From: CAZLAJ01 sp964644605
GTDB taxonomy: Bacteria > Patescibacteriota > Microgenomatia > UBA1406 > GWC2-37-13
Assembly (NCBI GenBank): GCA_964644605.1
Contig: CAZXWS010000067.1
Span: forward strand, 1-45,539
Direction of reading: 5' to 3'
Length of the DNA stretch: 45,539 nt
This document shows positions 1-7,087 of the stretch, piece by piece. Numbering within the stretch: position 1 is the first letter of the stretch; every line of letters starts with the position of its first letter. The position numbers and the translations under genes are program-made. The notes under the pieces are model-generated. The model was not told where the DNA came from. It was given only the letters and a program-made list of their open reading frames with translations, and did no database searches.

Positions 1-465
1 TAAAAAATCAATTTTGTCTAATTTAACTTCATCAAACAGGTTACGGATAAATTTCAGTTCGTATTTATCATACACATTATTAAATTTTTTAAAGGAAGGT
101 ATTTTGAATTCTTTGATTGCTGATATTTCTTCAGAAGTATAATTTCTGGTCTTAACTTTAATCATTAAGGCACTAAAAGGATTAATCTCAAGCCCAAATG
201 ATTTCATGCCATAATTTTTTGCTGTTAGTAGGGTAGTACCTGAACCAGAAAAGGGGTCAAATACAATAGAATTACTATCTTTTATTCCTAGATATGCAAA
301 CAAATCAGTTACAAGTTTAGGTGAGTAACCTTCAACAAAATAAAACCACCTATGTATAGGTAGGTCTTTAGTCTGTGAAAAATTAACTAAATACTCATAA
401 TTGTCATCTTTATGAGTATTATATTTTTTATCAAATGATTTATATGTTGCTAATAGATTATTCAT
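1..465 (-). CDS. DNA methyltransferase, N-terminal part (runs off the left edge)
   Basis: The frame is open from the ATG at 463-465 to base 1 (155 codons), so the C-terminus lies outside the window. Residues 69-78 read FDPFSGSGTT, the S-adenosylmethionine-binding motif I of amino-methyltransferases (N6-adenine or N4-cytosine), followed by an acidic strand GLEINP near residues 91-96 that fits motif II. Motif I sits near the N-terminus, so the catalytic DPPY or SPPY motif should come after it, beyond the edge. A GGAG ribosome site (complement of 472-475) lies 6 nt before the start. The gene may be an orphan methylase or part of a restriction system; the missing left flank would decide. It sits next to a phage-terminase-like gene, which suggests accessory DNA. 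The family call is firm; the target base is unknown. Confidence 0.85.
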   Translation of the reverse strand, partial: MNNLLATYKSFDKKYNTHKDDNYEYLVNFSQTKDLPIHRWFYFVEGYSPKLVTDLFAYLGIKDSNSIVFDPFSGSGTTLLTAKNYGMKSFGLEINPFSALMIKVKTRNYTSEEISAIKEFKIPSFKKFNNVYDKYELKFIRNLFDEVKLDKIDFL

Positions 466-564
466 TTACATCTCCATATCTATACTGATTTTAGCAGAAA
501 GTGGCTTTAATTTTTAAGCTAAAACGAAATAGACTTAATTTATGCAAGAGCCTGCAGTGTTTAA

Positions 565-939
565 TTACACTGGAATAACACTTTCTTCTTCTTGCACGAG
601 AATTTTCTCAAGTAATTCACGCACATTTTTGCGTTCTGTTTCTAATTCTTCATGACTTCGTCCAACATACTCATTATTTCCCCATTCTTGAGGGTATCTT
701 CTTTTTAATACTTCCAGAGCTAATCTTCCGTCTTTTTCAGCACAGGTAGTAACATTTCTAACTAAAGTATGCTTATATTCCAAGATATTAGCCTCAACAC
801 GGCTCTTAAAGCTCTCATCTTCTTCAATCCAGCGATAAAATGAAGCCTCACTTATTCCAGCCATAACAGAAGCGTCCTTTTTGGTCATTCCCTCTTTCAG
901 GTAGTTGCAGATACTTGTTTTTATCGTGTCATTGTTCAT
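565..939 (-). CDS. Helix-turn-helix protein resembling phage terminase small subunits
   Basis: A 124-residue soluble protein. Residues about 17-42 contain a helix-turn-helix of the type that recruits DNA in phage terminase small subunits and related homeodomain-like phage proteins (GMTKKDASVMAGISEASFYR). The middle LEVLKRRYPQEWG stretch is also typical of that group, and the tail is an acidic, probably coiled helix. In phages such a protein recognises packaging sites, but no large terminase, portal or capsid gene is visible here, so it may be a domesticated or orphan copy. It lies about 100 bp upstream of the methyltransferase on the same strand. The DNA-binding call is moderately strong; the phage role is inferred from family resemblance. 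Confidence 0.6.
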   Translation of the reverse strand: MNNDTIKTSICNYLKEGMTKKDASVMAGISEASFYRWIEEDESFKSRVEANILEYKHTLVRNVTTCAEKDGRLALEVLKRRYPQEWGNNEYVGRSHEELETERKNVRELLEKILVQEEESVIPV

Positions 940-1105
940 ATTTGTTGAAATTAATTGGCATAAATATAATTAGGGATATAAAATTGCTCGTTGGTGGTCA
1001 GCCAGTAGGTTCTAATTGCCTCTATGTCCGCCAGCCAATATAAAAGCTGAGAGTGACCGTACTCTCTAAATAGCCCGAATTGGCTTGCTAAAACCTCACT
1101 TTTAA

Positions 1106-1249
1106 CTTCTTAAATTGGAACCGCAAAAATCCCTTAAAAAGCCGGAGTTTGAGGCTGGGGTTCGAATATTTTATTTCCCTAGGGAATATGGAATTGTGGA
1201 ACCGCAGCTAAGGGATCTAGATGATTTAGAAATACCAGAAATTAGCTGA
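1106..1249 (+). other. Short open frame, possible gene remnant
   Basis: The frame is open from the stop at 1103-1105 to TGA at 1247-1249. The only usable start would be TTG at 1115, giving about 44 residues ending in an acidic segment (RDLDDLEIPEIS). It has no ribosome site or recognisable domain. It could be the tail of a lost gene or pure chance. I list it only because it is the one open frame in a long gene-free stretch next to phage-like genes. Confidence 0.15.
1116..1206. repeat. 10-bp direct repeat TGGAACCGCA, 81 bp apart
   Basis: TGGAACCGCA occurs at 1116-1125 and again at 1197-1206. Both copies are preceded by AATT within 2 nt. It could be a leftover attachment site or target duplication, or simply chance; no flanking recombinase is visible. 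Confidence 0.3.
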
Positions 1250-1339
1250 ATTTTAAAGCTAAGGTTCTTTTTTATGTAGTTTGTTGGTATAAGTTATCAA
1301 ACTTCTTTTGATAAGAGCAGTCAATATATTTCAATTTTA

Positions 1340-1368
1340 TTGAAAACACTAATAGATGGTATTAAAAT
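1340..1368 (+). promoter_or_regulatory. Promoter of the 50-residue membrane protein
   Basis: TTGAAA (1340-1345), a 17-bp spacer and TAAAAT (1363-1368) make a near-consensus housekeeping promoter. The -10 box ends 6 nt before the ATG at 1375, so transcription should start at or next to the start codon. Confidence 0.6.
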
Positions 1369-1374
1369 ACTGGT

Positions 1375-1527
1375 ATGAATAACAAACAAGAATCGATGAG
1401 TGCAGGAATTGCAGCCATGCTTGTTCTTTTTACCAACTTACTCGATCCCCGTATTTCCGCTGGTTTGGCAGTGGTTTTGCTTATAGCTTTTTCTGTTTAT
1501 AAATATACTCAATCAAAAAAACATTGA
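1375..1527 (+). CDS. Small membrane protein, 50 residues
   Basis: A short gene encoding MNNKQESMSAGIAAMLVLFT followed by a second hydrophobic stretch and the basic tail KYTQSKKH. Two hydrophobic segments (about residues 9-22 and 29-42) are separated by NLLDPRIS, which suggests a small hairpin in the membrane. No family is recognised. What makes it credible despite its size is the promoter directly in front: TTGAAA, 17 bp, TAAAAT, then 6 nt to the ATG, the same layout seen at other genes in this window. No ribosome-binding site is present, as expected for a leaderless message. The function is unknown. Confidence 0.55.
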   Translation: MNNKQESMSAGIAAMLVLFTNLLDPRISAGLAVVLLIAFSVYKYTQSKKH

Positions 1528-1622
1528 TATTACGATAAACTTTCAGAGTTCGCTTTCAACTTCTCTAAAGAAAATAGTAAAATTTATCAGATTCAGAGTT
1601 TAGGTATAAGTACTCTCTGGAT

Positions 1623-1691
1623 GCTCTGGATGTTGAGGCTAGAGTGAGAATCGCGGTCCGGCAGCCATAAATAGAACCACACATCCAGAGC
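1623..1691. repeat. 11-bp perfect inverted repeat around a 47-nt loop
   Basis: GCTCTGGATGT (1623-1633) is perfectly complementary to ACATCCAGAGC (1681-1691). The left arm is preceded by another CTCTGGAT, so two copies of that element compete for the right arm. The enclosed segment is locally GC-richer (CGCGGTCCGGCAGCC) than its surroundings. A TATAAG hexamer at 1605-1610 could be a -10 box. It may be a structured small RNA or a regulator site; there is no match to an RNA family that I can recognise. Confidence 0.35.
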
Positions 1692-1754
1692 TCTATAACA
1701 ACCTCTCAAACTCCCGAGGCGTTAAGTCGCATTCTTGTCGTAGTAAAATATAGT

Positions 1755-2024
1755 ATGCGCATAAAAGTTGGGATTGTATTAGTATTTATTATCTTCGCCA
1801 CACTTTTTACTGCTAGTTACTTATATATTCAATATTTACATAAAGCGCATAGCACGTTTGAGAATTACTATAAATTTAGAGGCTGTGCACAGCTGCTGCA
1901 AAGAACTGACACGTATGGAATTTGCAAAACCAATTCCGGTGAGACTATAAAGATTGTGAAGTATCAAAATAAATGGTATCTTGATGGTGATCTACCCGTA
2001 TGTACATTCAATATATGTTTTTAA
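1755..2024 (+). CDS. Hypothetical secreted or membrane-anchored protein
   Basis: An 89-residue protein. Residues about 5-26 form one hydrophobic segment after MRIK, a signal peptide or anchor, so the remaining 60 residues should lie outside the cell. Three or four cysteines (GCAQ, GICK, PVCTFNICF) may form disulfides, and the C-terminal YQNKWYLDGD stretch looks like a small beta domain. No family is recognised. A TAAAAT hexamer at 1744-1749 ends 5 nt before the ATG, and no ribosome site is present. It lies 30 bp before the HD gene on the same strand. Confidence 0.6.
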   Translation: MRIKVGIVLVFIIFATLFTASYLYIQYLHKAHSTFENYYKFRGCAQLLQRTDTYGICKTNSGETIKIVKYQNKWYLDGDLPVCTFNICF

Positions 2025-2054
2025 AATCGACTATTACTCTTAATAGAATAAGTC

Positions 2055-2660
2055 ATGCCGACAGCTGAACAAATAGAAGAATTTTTAAAAGAACATATTT
2101 TTCCTGAACTAGAAAAAGGGAGGGCTGGCTTTGATATGCCACATACGCAAGCGGTTGTATTTTATCTTAAAGAAATTTTAAATAACTCTCCTTCAATTAA
2201 TGTTGATAATATTGTACTTCTTATAGCAGCATATGCACACGATTGGGGATATGCAGATTTATTTACCCAAGGAAAACCTATCAATTACGAGGAAGTTAAA
2301 AACGCTAAAAAGTTACATATGGAATTAGGAGTACAAAAAATTCATTCACTACTCAAAGATCCATTTTTTTCATTTATAACTACTGAACAAAAGGAAAGAA
2401 TAATTCATCTCGTAGGGATACACGATAAACTTGTGGAACTAAAAGAAATTGATGAGCTAGTATTAATGGAAGCCGATACATTGGGAGGATTAGATATCAA
2501 ACTAATTACCCCATTTAAAGACAAGGAATCAAATATAAAATATATTGAAGGAGTTAAAGCAAAACGAGTTCCCCTGTTTATAACTGAATTCGGAAAAAGT
2601 AAAGTTGAAGAGTTAATTAAAAAACGGGAGCAGTATGCTTCACAGTTACAACATGATTAA
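2055..2660 (+). CDS. HD-domain metal-dependent hydrolase
   Basis: A 201-residue protein with the ordered metal ligands of the HD superfamily: an early His (MPHTQAV, about residue 30), the His-Asp doublet in AAYAHDWGY (about residue 73), a later His in GIHDKL and an Asp in MEADTLGG. HD proteins are phosphohydrolases acting on nucleotides or cyclic nucleotides; the substrate cannot be read from sequence. TAGAAT at 2044-2049 ends 5 nt before the ATG. The stop overlaps the start of the next gene by 8 nt, so the two are probably co-translated. Confidence 0.75.
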   Translation: MPTAEQIEEFLKEHIFPELEKGRAGFDMPHTQAVVFYLKEILNNSPSINVDNIVLLIAAYAHDWGYADLFTQGKPINYEEVKNAKKLHMELGVQKIHSLLKDPFFSFITTEQKERIIHLVGIHDKLVELKEIDELVLMEADTLGGLDIKLITPFKDKESNIKYIEGVKAKRVPLFITEFGKSKVEELIKKREQYASQLQHD

Positions 2661-3069
2661 AAAAATTCTTTTAAACAATAAATCTTTTAACTACAGTGTG
2701 AACGAACTTCCTTGCCTTATACATGGCAAAGAGAAAATGGGTGCTTCATTATTTACTATGTCACTTGTTGCTGATTTATATACACAAGGATATAAATTAC
2801 TTTGTATAACCGGTTATCCAATGGCAAAAGATGAATTTTTAAGTCAAACAGGAGCTGAAGACGAAACTATATCGATTTCAAATGTTATTAATCAAACAAC
2901 TGAACTCAATAAAAAAGCACTATTTGTAACCAAAGAAAATCCTCTAGCATTTATCCAACTCACAAAAATGATGAGTGATATAAATGAAAGAGTAATACTA
3001 CTCAAAAATATTGATCTACTAAATAAAGATGTTTTTGAAGCAGCTAAAAATAATTTTTTGAATGAATAA
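2653..3069 (+). CDS. Hypothetical protein with a degenerate P-loop
   Basis: I start this gene at ATG 2653, overlapping the HD gene stop by 8 nt, instead of an in-frame ATG at 2635; this gives 138 residues. An early segment CLIHGKEKMGASLFTMSLVA resembles a Walker A strand-loop-helix, but the invariant lysine of GxxxxGK[ST] is replaced by Ala (GKEKMGAS). A later RVILLKNIDLL strand could match Walker B with a terminal Asp. It is about half the length of a RecA-like ATPase domain. It may be a catalytically dead NTPase relative that partners with the HD protein. No family is assigned. Confidence 0.5.
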   Translation: MIKKILLNNKSFNYSVNELPCLIHGKEKMGASLFTMSLVADLYTQGYKLLCITGYPMAKDEFLSQTGAEDETISISNVINQTTELNKKALFVTKENPLAFIQLTKMMSDINERVILLKNIDLLNKDVFEAAKNNFLNE

Positions 3070-3156
3070 AAAGTAGAGAAAACAAAAAAAATTGCAGACT
3101 TTCTGTTAAACTTTCTCAAACCTAATTTTATAGATTTTTAACATACATATATAAAT

Positions 3157-3372
3157 ATGAAACTTAGTTGCGTTCATATATTTAGTTCACGAATAGATGC
3201 AGAAATAGCGAGAGGGTTATTAGAATCTAATGGTATCCAAGCGGTTGTTACAGCGGATGATAAAGGAGGAGCTGATCCATTCCTTACATTTACAAATGGT
3301 GTAAAAATACTAGTAAACGAAAACGACATAATCGCTGCAAAAAAAATACTAAAGATTGATTCTTCTTTTTGA
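3157..3372 (+). CDS. DUF2007-type small signal-transducing-like protein
   Basis: A 71-residue protein. It carries the compact alpha/beta pattern of DUF2007: an opening strand (CVHIFSS), a helix in which Asp-Ala-Glu-Ile-Ala precedes GLLESNGIQAVV, a variable loop, and the closing strand VKILVNENDIIAAKKIL. Such proteins are small and cytoplasmic, and their role is unsettled. The gene ends 17 bp before the Nudix gene on the same strand. Confidence 0.7.
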   Translation: MKLSCVHIFSSRIDAEIARGLLESNGIQAVVTADDKGGADPFLTFTNGVKILVNENDIIAAKKILKIDSSF

Positions 3373-3389
3373 TATACTACTGATGTAAC

Positions 3390-3869
3390 ATGAATATTCA
3401 GTGTCTGGATATTTACGGAAACACTCACACATTTGACGAATCAGAGTATATAGAACGCTTAGCAATCTACGGCGTTCACATTAAAGATAACCAAGTTCTC
3501 CTTGTGCGCGATATGTGGGCAAAACACTGGGAGTTTCCTGGCGGTGGAATTGACGAAGGTGAAACTCCTGAGCAAGCACTCCAAAGAGAACTTATGGAAG
3601 AAACTGGCTTGCGACTTGAAAAATTACGTGAGCCTCTAGCTGTACATGAATCTTACTTTTTGGGTCCTGAAGAACCAAAACCATGGAAAAGTAAACGAGT
3701 TCTCTACTCAATGGATGTCGAAGAGGGGCCTCTCAAACATAATGGAAATAACGAAGATGTTTTGGAAGTAAAATATATCTCGTTCGATGAGCTAAAAAAT
3801 ATTTTGAATACAATGCATACAAATAGCCTCATACCCTTTGTTTTAAAAAACCATATAAATTCAGCATAA
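3390..3869 (+). CDS. Nudix hydrolase
   Basis: A 159-residue protein with a complete Nudix box at residues 52-74, matching G-x5-E-x7-REUxEExGU (GIDEGE ... RELMEETGL). Nudix enzymes cleave nucleoside diphosphates linked to another moiety, with Mg2+ held by the box glutamates. The WEFPGGG before the box is typical of the fold. The substrate cannot be told. An extended -10 (TG-A-TATACT, 3370-3378) lies 11 nt before the start, inside the end of the previous gene. It may be a housecleaning enzyme. Confidence 0.9.
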   Translation: MNIQCLDIYGNTHTFDESEYIERLAIYGVHIKDNQVLLVRDMWAKHWEFPGGGIDEGETPEQALQRELMEETGLRLEKLREPLAVHESYFLGPEEPKPWKSKRVLYSMDVEEGPLKHNGNNEDVLEVKYISFDELKNILNTMHTNSLIPFVLKNHINSA

Positions 3870-3875
3870 ATTCAG
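3860..3875 (+). promoter_or_regulatory. Direct repeat TTCAG-N6-TTCAG, putative response-regulator box
   Basis: TTCAG at 3860-3864 and 3871-3875 is spaced by exactly 11 bp, one helical turn. A TACTAT hexamer follows at 3886-3891. A second repeat, TAGTTACTAT at 3882-3891 and 3903-3912 (21-bp period), lies just downstream. The same TTCAG pair occurs before the response regulator and the MacA-like gene. Confidence 0.55.
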
Positions 3876-3935
3876 TTATTTTAGTTACTATTTTTAACTT
3901 TATAGTTACTATCGCGAAAGGAGGTGAAATAAACA

Positions 3936-4412
3936 TTGAATAAAACTGCCATTATTGCTGTAGTTGTGATCGCTCTGCTTGCTGGAGGATTACTTTATAT
4001 GAAATCAGCTAAAACTGCTGTAAAACCATCCATGCAAACAGCAAAAGCCACAACTCCAACACAATCCCAACCACAAGCTAAAGAAAGTACTGCACCAACT
4101 GAAACTTCACCAACAGGCGCAGCAGCTGAACAAGGCGCTGTAAAAGAATTTACAGTCACCGGAAGCAACTTTAGTTTTGATCCAAAAGAAATCAAAGTAA
4201 AGAAAGGTGACACAGTAAAAATTCTCTTTAAAAATGCTGACGGTTTTCACGATTGGAGAGTTGATGAGTTCAACGCAGCCACTAAAAAAATCAAAGGTGG
4301 TGAACAAGATTCTGTACAATTTGTTGCTGAAAAAGCAGGCACATTTGAGTACTACTGTTCAGTAGGGGAACATAGACAAATGGGTATGAAAGGTAATCTT
4401 GTCGTCGAGTAA
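3936..4412 (+). CDS. Membrane-anchored blue-copper (cupredoxin) protein
   Basis: A 158-residue protein starting at TTG 3936, chosen because a full ribosome-binding site AAAGGAGGTGA (3917-3927) sits 8 nt upstream; this is one of only two such sites in the window. Residues 4-22 are a signal anchor, and residues 30-68 a Thr/Pro/Ala-rich linker. The cupredoxin domain spans about 70-158, with type 1 copper ligands His105 (GFHDW), Cys141, His146 (YYCSVGEH) and Met149 or Met151. It should carry electrons or hold copper on the outer face. The TTCAG direct repeat upstream suggests control by the two-component system at 8719. The next genes are ferric-reductase-like, possible electron partners. Confidence 0.88.
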   Translation: MNKTAIIAVVVIALLAGGLLYMKSAKTAVKPSMQTAKATTPTQSQPQAKESTAPTETSPTGAAAEQGAVKEFTVTGSNFSFDPKEIKVKKGDTVKILFKNADGFHDWRVDEFNAATKKIKGGEQDSVQFVAEKAGTFEYYCSVGEHRQMGMKGNLVVE

Positions 4413-4423
4413 TGTATAACACC

Positions 4424-4448
4424 AAAGGAGAAGTAATGCTTCTCCTTT
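4424..4448 (+). terminator. Hairpin after the cupredoxin gene
   Basis: AAAGGAGAAG (4424-4433) pairs perfectly with CTTCTCCTTT (4439-4448) around the loop TAATG. Only a short T run follows, so it may be a weak terminator or a processing hairpin. Confidence 0.5.
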
Positions 4449-4487
4449 CGATGGTATATATCACTTTAAATGTGCGATACTAATGAT

Positions 4488-5807
4488 ATGAAGCGTTTTA
4501 TTCTCGCTGTGCTATTTTTTTCTAATCTCTTCATAATACTTTTTTTCTGGTGGACAAACTCTGGCAAATTTTTTGATCCACACCCACCAAATATATATAT
4601 TTCACTTGGAAGACTAAGCGGTTTGCTCATGGTTTATAGCATTCTTATACAAGTGCTACTTATTGGCAGAACAGTCTGGCTAGAAAAATTATTCGGATTA
4701 GATAAATTAAGCCATATTCATCGTTTAAATGGGTATGCCACGACTATATTTATACTCCTCCATCCTATTTTATTAACAATTGGCTATGCACAAACTTCTC
4801 ATACATCGCTTATCACACAATTTCTTACTTTTTTTACCTCATTTGAAGATGTTAAAAAAGCAGTACTTGCTGCAATTTTATTACTTCTCATTATTTTTAT
4901 TTCAATACGAATTGTAAAAAAAAGGCTCAAATATGAGTACTGGTACTTTGTCCATTTAGGCACATACTTAGCTATTTTATTCGCGTGGGGACATCAATTA
5001 AAAATTGGGGAAGATTTTCTTGCAAGTAGTTTATTTACTTACTATTGGTATTTTCTATACATACTTATATTTGGACAATTACTTTTTTTCCGTTTCATCG
5101 CTCCCTTGTATAATTTTTGGCGATTTGGGTTTCATGTAGGGAAACTAGTGAGGGAAAATAATTCAACTGTATCCATCTACATAGCGGGGAAAAATTTAAA
5201 AAATTTTAAAGTGAAAGCAGGGCAGTTCGCGATACTAAAATTTCTCGATAAAAACTATTGGTGGCAGTCGCATCCCTTCTCATTTTCTATGCTTCCTAAC
5301 GGTGAGGCTCTTCGTTTTACGATGAAAAATGTTGGCGATTTTACTTCAACCGTAGAAAATATAAAACCTAAAACGCCAGTCATAATAGATGGTCCTTATG
5401 GTGTATTTACACAAGAATTTAGTACGAAAAATAAATACTTGTTAATCGCAGGCGGAATAGGCATTACTCCTATACGAGCGTTAGTAGAAAATTTAGGAAA
5501 AAATGGGAAAGATGCTGTAGTTATTTATAGTGCAAAAACTCAAGAAGATCTTGTGTTTAAAAATGAGCTAGATGATTTGGCCAAAGCGTATAAATTTAAA
5601 CTGCTTTATATACTGAGTCAAGAAAAAAAAGATGATTATTTATTCGGAAGATTAAACGGCAGTGAAATTACACGACTAGTACCAGACATACAAGAAAGAG
5701 ATACATACATTTGCGGTCCACATTCGTTATTACATAGTTTGACGCATGATTTTGAGTCACTAGGTATTCCAAAGAATCAAGTACATTTTGAAAAATTTAG
5801 TTTTTAA
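4488..5807 (+). CDS. Ferric-reductase-like flavocytochrome (heme b membrane domain plus FAD/NAD module)
   Basis: I start at ATG 4488 because an extended -10 (TG-C-GATACT, ending 4481) lies 6 nt upstream; a GTG at 4470 is also possible. The protein has 439 residues. The N-terminal half has about six membrane helices with histidine pairs (HIHRLNG, LLHPILL, FVHLGTY, WGHQLK) suited to binding two hemes. The C-terminal half is a ferredoxin-reductase module: FAD-binding HPFSFS, GPYG, the NAD(P)-binding GGIGITPIRAL and the closing CGPHS. It should pass electrons from cytoplasmic NAD(P)H through FAD and heme to an outer acceptor, perhaps the neighbouring cupredoxin. The acceptor is inferred. Confidence 0.87.
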   Translation: MKRFILAVLFFSNLFIILFFWWTNSGKFFDPHPPNIYISLGRLSGLLMVYSILIQVLLIGRTVWLEKLFGLDKLSHIHRLNGYATTIFILLHPILLTIGYAQTSHTSLITQFLTFFTSFEDVKKAVLAAILLLLIIFISIRIVKKRLKYEYWYFVHLGTYLAILFAWGHQLKIGEDFLASSLFTYYWYFLYILIFGQLLFFRFIAPLYNFWRFGFHVGKLVRENNSTVSIYIAGKNLKNFKVKAGQFAILKFLDKNYWWQSHPFSFSMLPNGEALRFTMKNVGDFTSTVENIKPKTPVIIDGPYGVFTQEFSTKNKYLLIAGGIGITPIRALVENLGKNGKDAVVIYSAKTQEDLVFKNELDDLAKAYKFKLLYILSQEKKDDYLFGRLNGSEITRLVPDIQERDTYICGPHSLLHSLTHDFESLGIPKNQVHFEKFSF

Positions 5808-5812
5808 CGAAG

Positions 5813-6508
5813 ATGGGTATTAAAAAAAATATACGTTTCATTGTGTATGGCATTAGCATGATGGTTGCATTACTTCTTTATGTTACTTCATCACACCGAT
5901 TTTTATATATTTATGAAACGCAGTGGTACGGAATAGTATCATTCATACTTTTGTACTTTACCTTATTGCCAAGTCCGCTGTATGCGGTATTCCCGCGATT
6001 TCCGTATAAACAGATATATGTAAAAGCTCGGAAAGCATTAGGAGTTTCTGCATTCTTTTTCGCACTTATACATTCATATTTGGGGTTTTTTAAATTTGTT
6101 GGTGGTTTTGAAGGTCTTCAGTTTTGGAGTGCTCGTTTCGCGTGGTCATTATTATTCGGTTTTATTGCGCTTGTAATACTAACTATACTCGCTATAACTT
6201 CACTCAAATATTTTATACAACGCTTAGGTAAATACTGGAAACTTCTGCATAGAAGTGTGTACATTGTAAGCATTCTCATTCTTGTTCATAGTGTAACTGT
6301 TACCATACACATTATTAACCTCCAGATTTATTTAATTATTGCCTATATATTCCTTAGTTTGCTTTTGACCTTGGAGGCACTACGGCTCGACAGATATCTC
6401 AAAAAATACAAACGTATTCCATCATATTCCATCACAAAAGTACTGCTACCAATATCTGTTGTTTTATTATTCTGGTCATTCTTTTTCGTGAACCATCACA
6501 CACACTGA
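5813..6508 (+). CDS. Second ferric-reductase-like transmembrane protein (no flavin module)
   Basis: A 231-residue protein with about six hydrophobic helices and histidines inside them (ALIHSYL, LLHRSVY, LVHSVTVTIH), resembling the heme-b membrane domain of the YedZ/ferric reductase superfamily. It has no FAD or NAD domain, so it must receive electrons from another protein, plausibly the flavocytochrome that ends 5 bp upstream. The pair is almost certainly one operon. The start ATG has no strong ribosome site. The family is fairly sure; heme content is inferred from histidine placement. Confidence 0.7.
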   Translation: MGIKKNIRFIVYGISMMVALLLYVTSSHRFLYIYETQWYGIVSFILLYFTLLPSPLYAVFPRFPYKQIYVKARKALGVSAFFFALIHSYLGFFKFVGGFEGLQFWSARFAWSLLFGFIALVILTILAITSLKYFIQRLGKYWKLLHRSVYIVSILILVHSVTVTIHIINLQIYLIIAYIFLSLLLTLEALRLDRYLKKYKRIPSYSITKVLLPISVVLLFWSFFFVNHHTH

Positions 6509-6529
6509 TTTATTATGTATAGTTAATAT

Positions 6530-7008
6530 ATGAAACAACTAAATTTAATCCGGTTATTCAGTGCCTTAGCAATCTGTTTTTTAGCTGCAGGTATCGGTAC
6601 TTTTTTTACAACTGATGCTATAAACGGATGGTATGCAACACTGAATAAACCTTTTTTTAATCCCCCAAACTGGCTATTCGGACCTGTATGGACTCTTCTA
6701 TATACATTAATGGGAATCTCACTGTACCTCGTCTGGCAAAAAAAAATAAAACAGTGCTCAAAAAAATTTCTATGATTGTTTTTTTCATACAACTAGGATT
6801 GAATACGTTGTGGTCTATAATCTTTTTTGGGTATAAACTGCCGCCTGCCGCATTTATCGAGATCATTCTACTGTGGGTAAGTATATTCCTAACAATTAAA
6901 TATTTTAAAAAAATTTCTCCCATTGCCGCCGCTCTGCTCTATCCCTATATAGCCTGGGTTAGTTTTGCAGCGATATTAAATGCAGCAATAGTAGTATTGA
7001 ATACATGA
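6530..7008 (+). pseudogene. tspO: TspO/MBR family protein with a frameshift in a run of nine A
   Basis: Two overlapping frames together give one TspO of about 159 residues, the normal family length. The first (6530-6775) supplies helices 1-2 and the hallmark NPPNWLFGPVWTLLY; the second, open across 6688-7008, supplies QLGLNTLWSIIFF and the PYIAWVSFAAILN signature of helices 4-5. The switch is -1 and fits the nine-A run at 6738-6746 or the seven-A run at 6760-6766: slippage gives WQKKNKTVLKK and joins the halves. TspO binds porphyrins and lies in the membrane, next to two putative heme proteins. It may be an assembly error, a true pseudogene or slippage-dependent expression. TATAGT ends 6 nt before the ATG. 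Confidence 0.82.
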
Positions 7009-7087
7009 GAACTACTAAATTAATAGGAGTATACTACCTACATTTACTCAGTAGTCTAGGAAAAAATAGTTTAAAATATTTCAGCTC

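Larger units (their letters stand above)
940..1374. other. Gene-poor accessory stretch
   Basis: No convincing complete gene is visible in this stretch. It holds one short open frame (1106-1249), a 10-bp direct repeat (1116-1125 and 1197-1206), a perfect 12-bp palindrome TTCCCTAGGGAA (1175-1186), a small hairpin GAGAGT-N6-ACTCTC near 1049-1066, and at its right end the promoter of the small membrane protein at 1375. Together with the phage-like gene to the left it looks like degraded mobile DNA. Confidence 0.4.

Noticed and set aside
1156..1166. GGGGTTCGAAT resembles a tRNA T-arm
   Set aside because: The T-stem partner does not pair and no anticodon or acceptor arm can be folded around it.
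1653..1668. GCGGTCCGGCAGCC looks like the conserved loop of SRP (4.5S) RNA
   Set aside because: The invariant GGAAG and second A-rich side between GTCCGG and GCAGCC are missing, and no matching outer stem is found.
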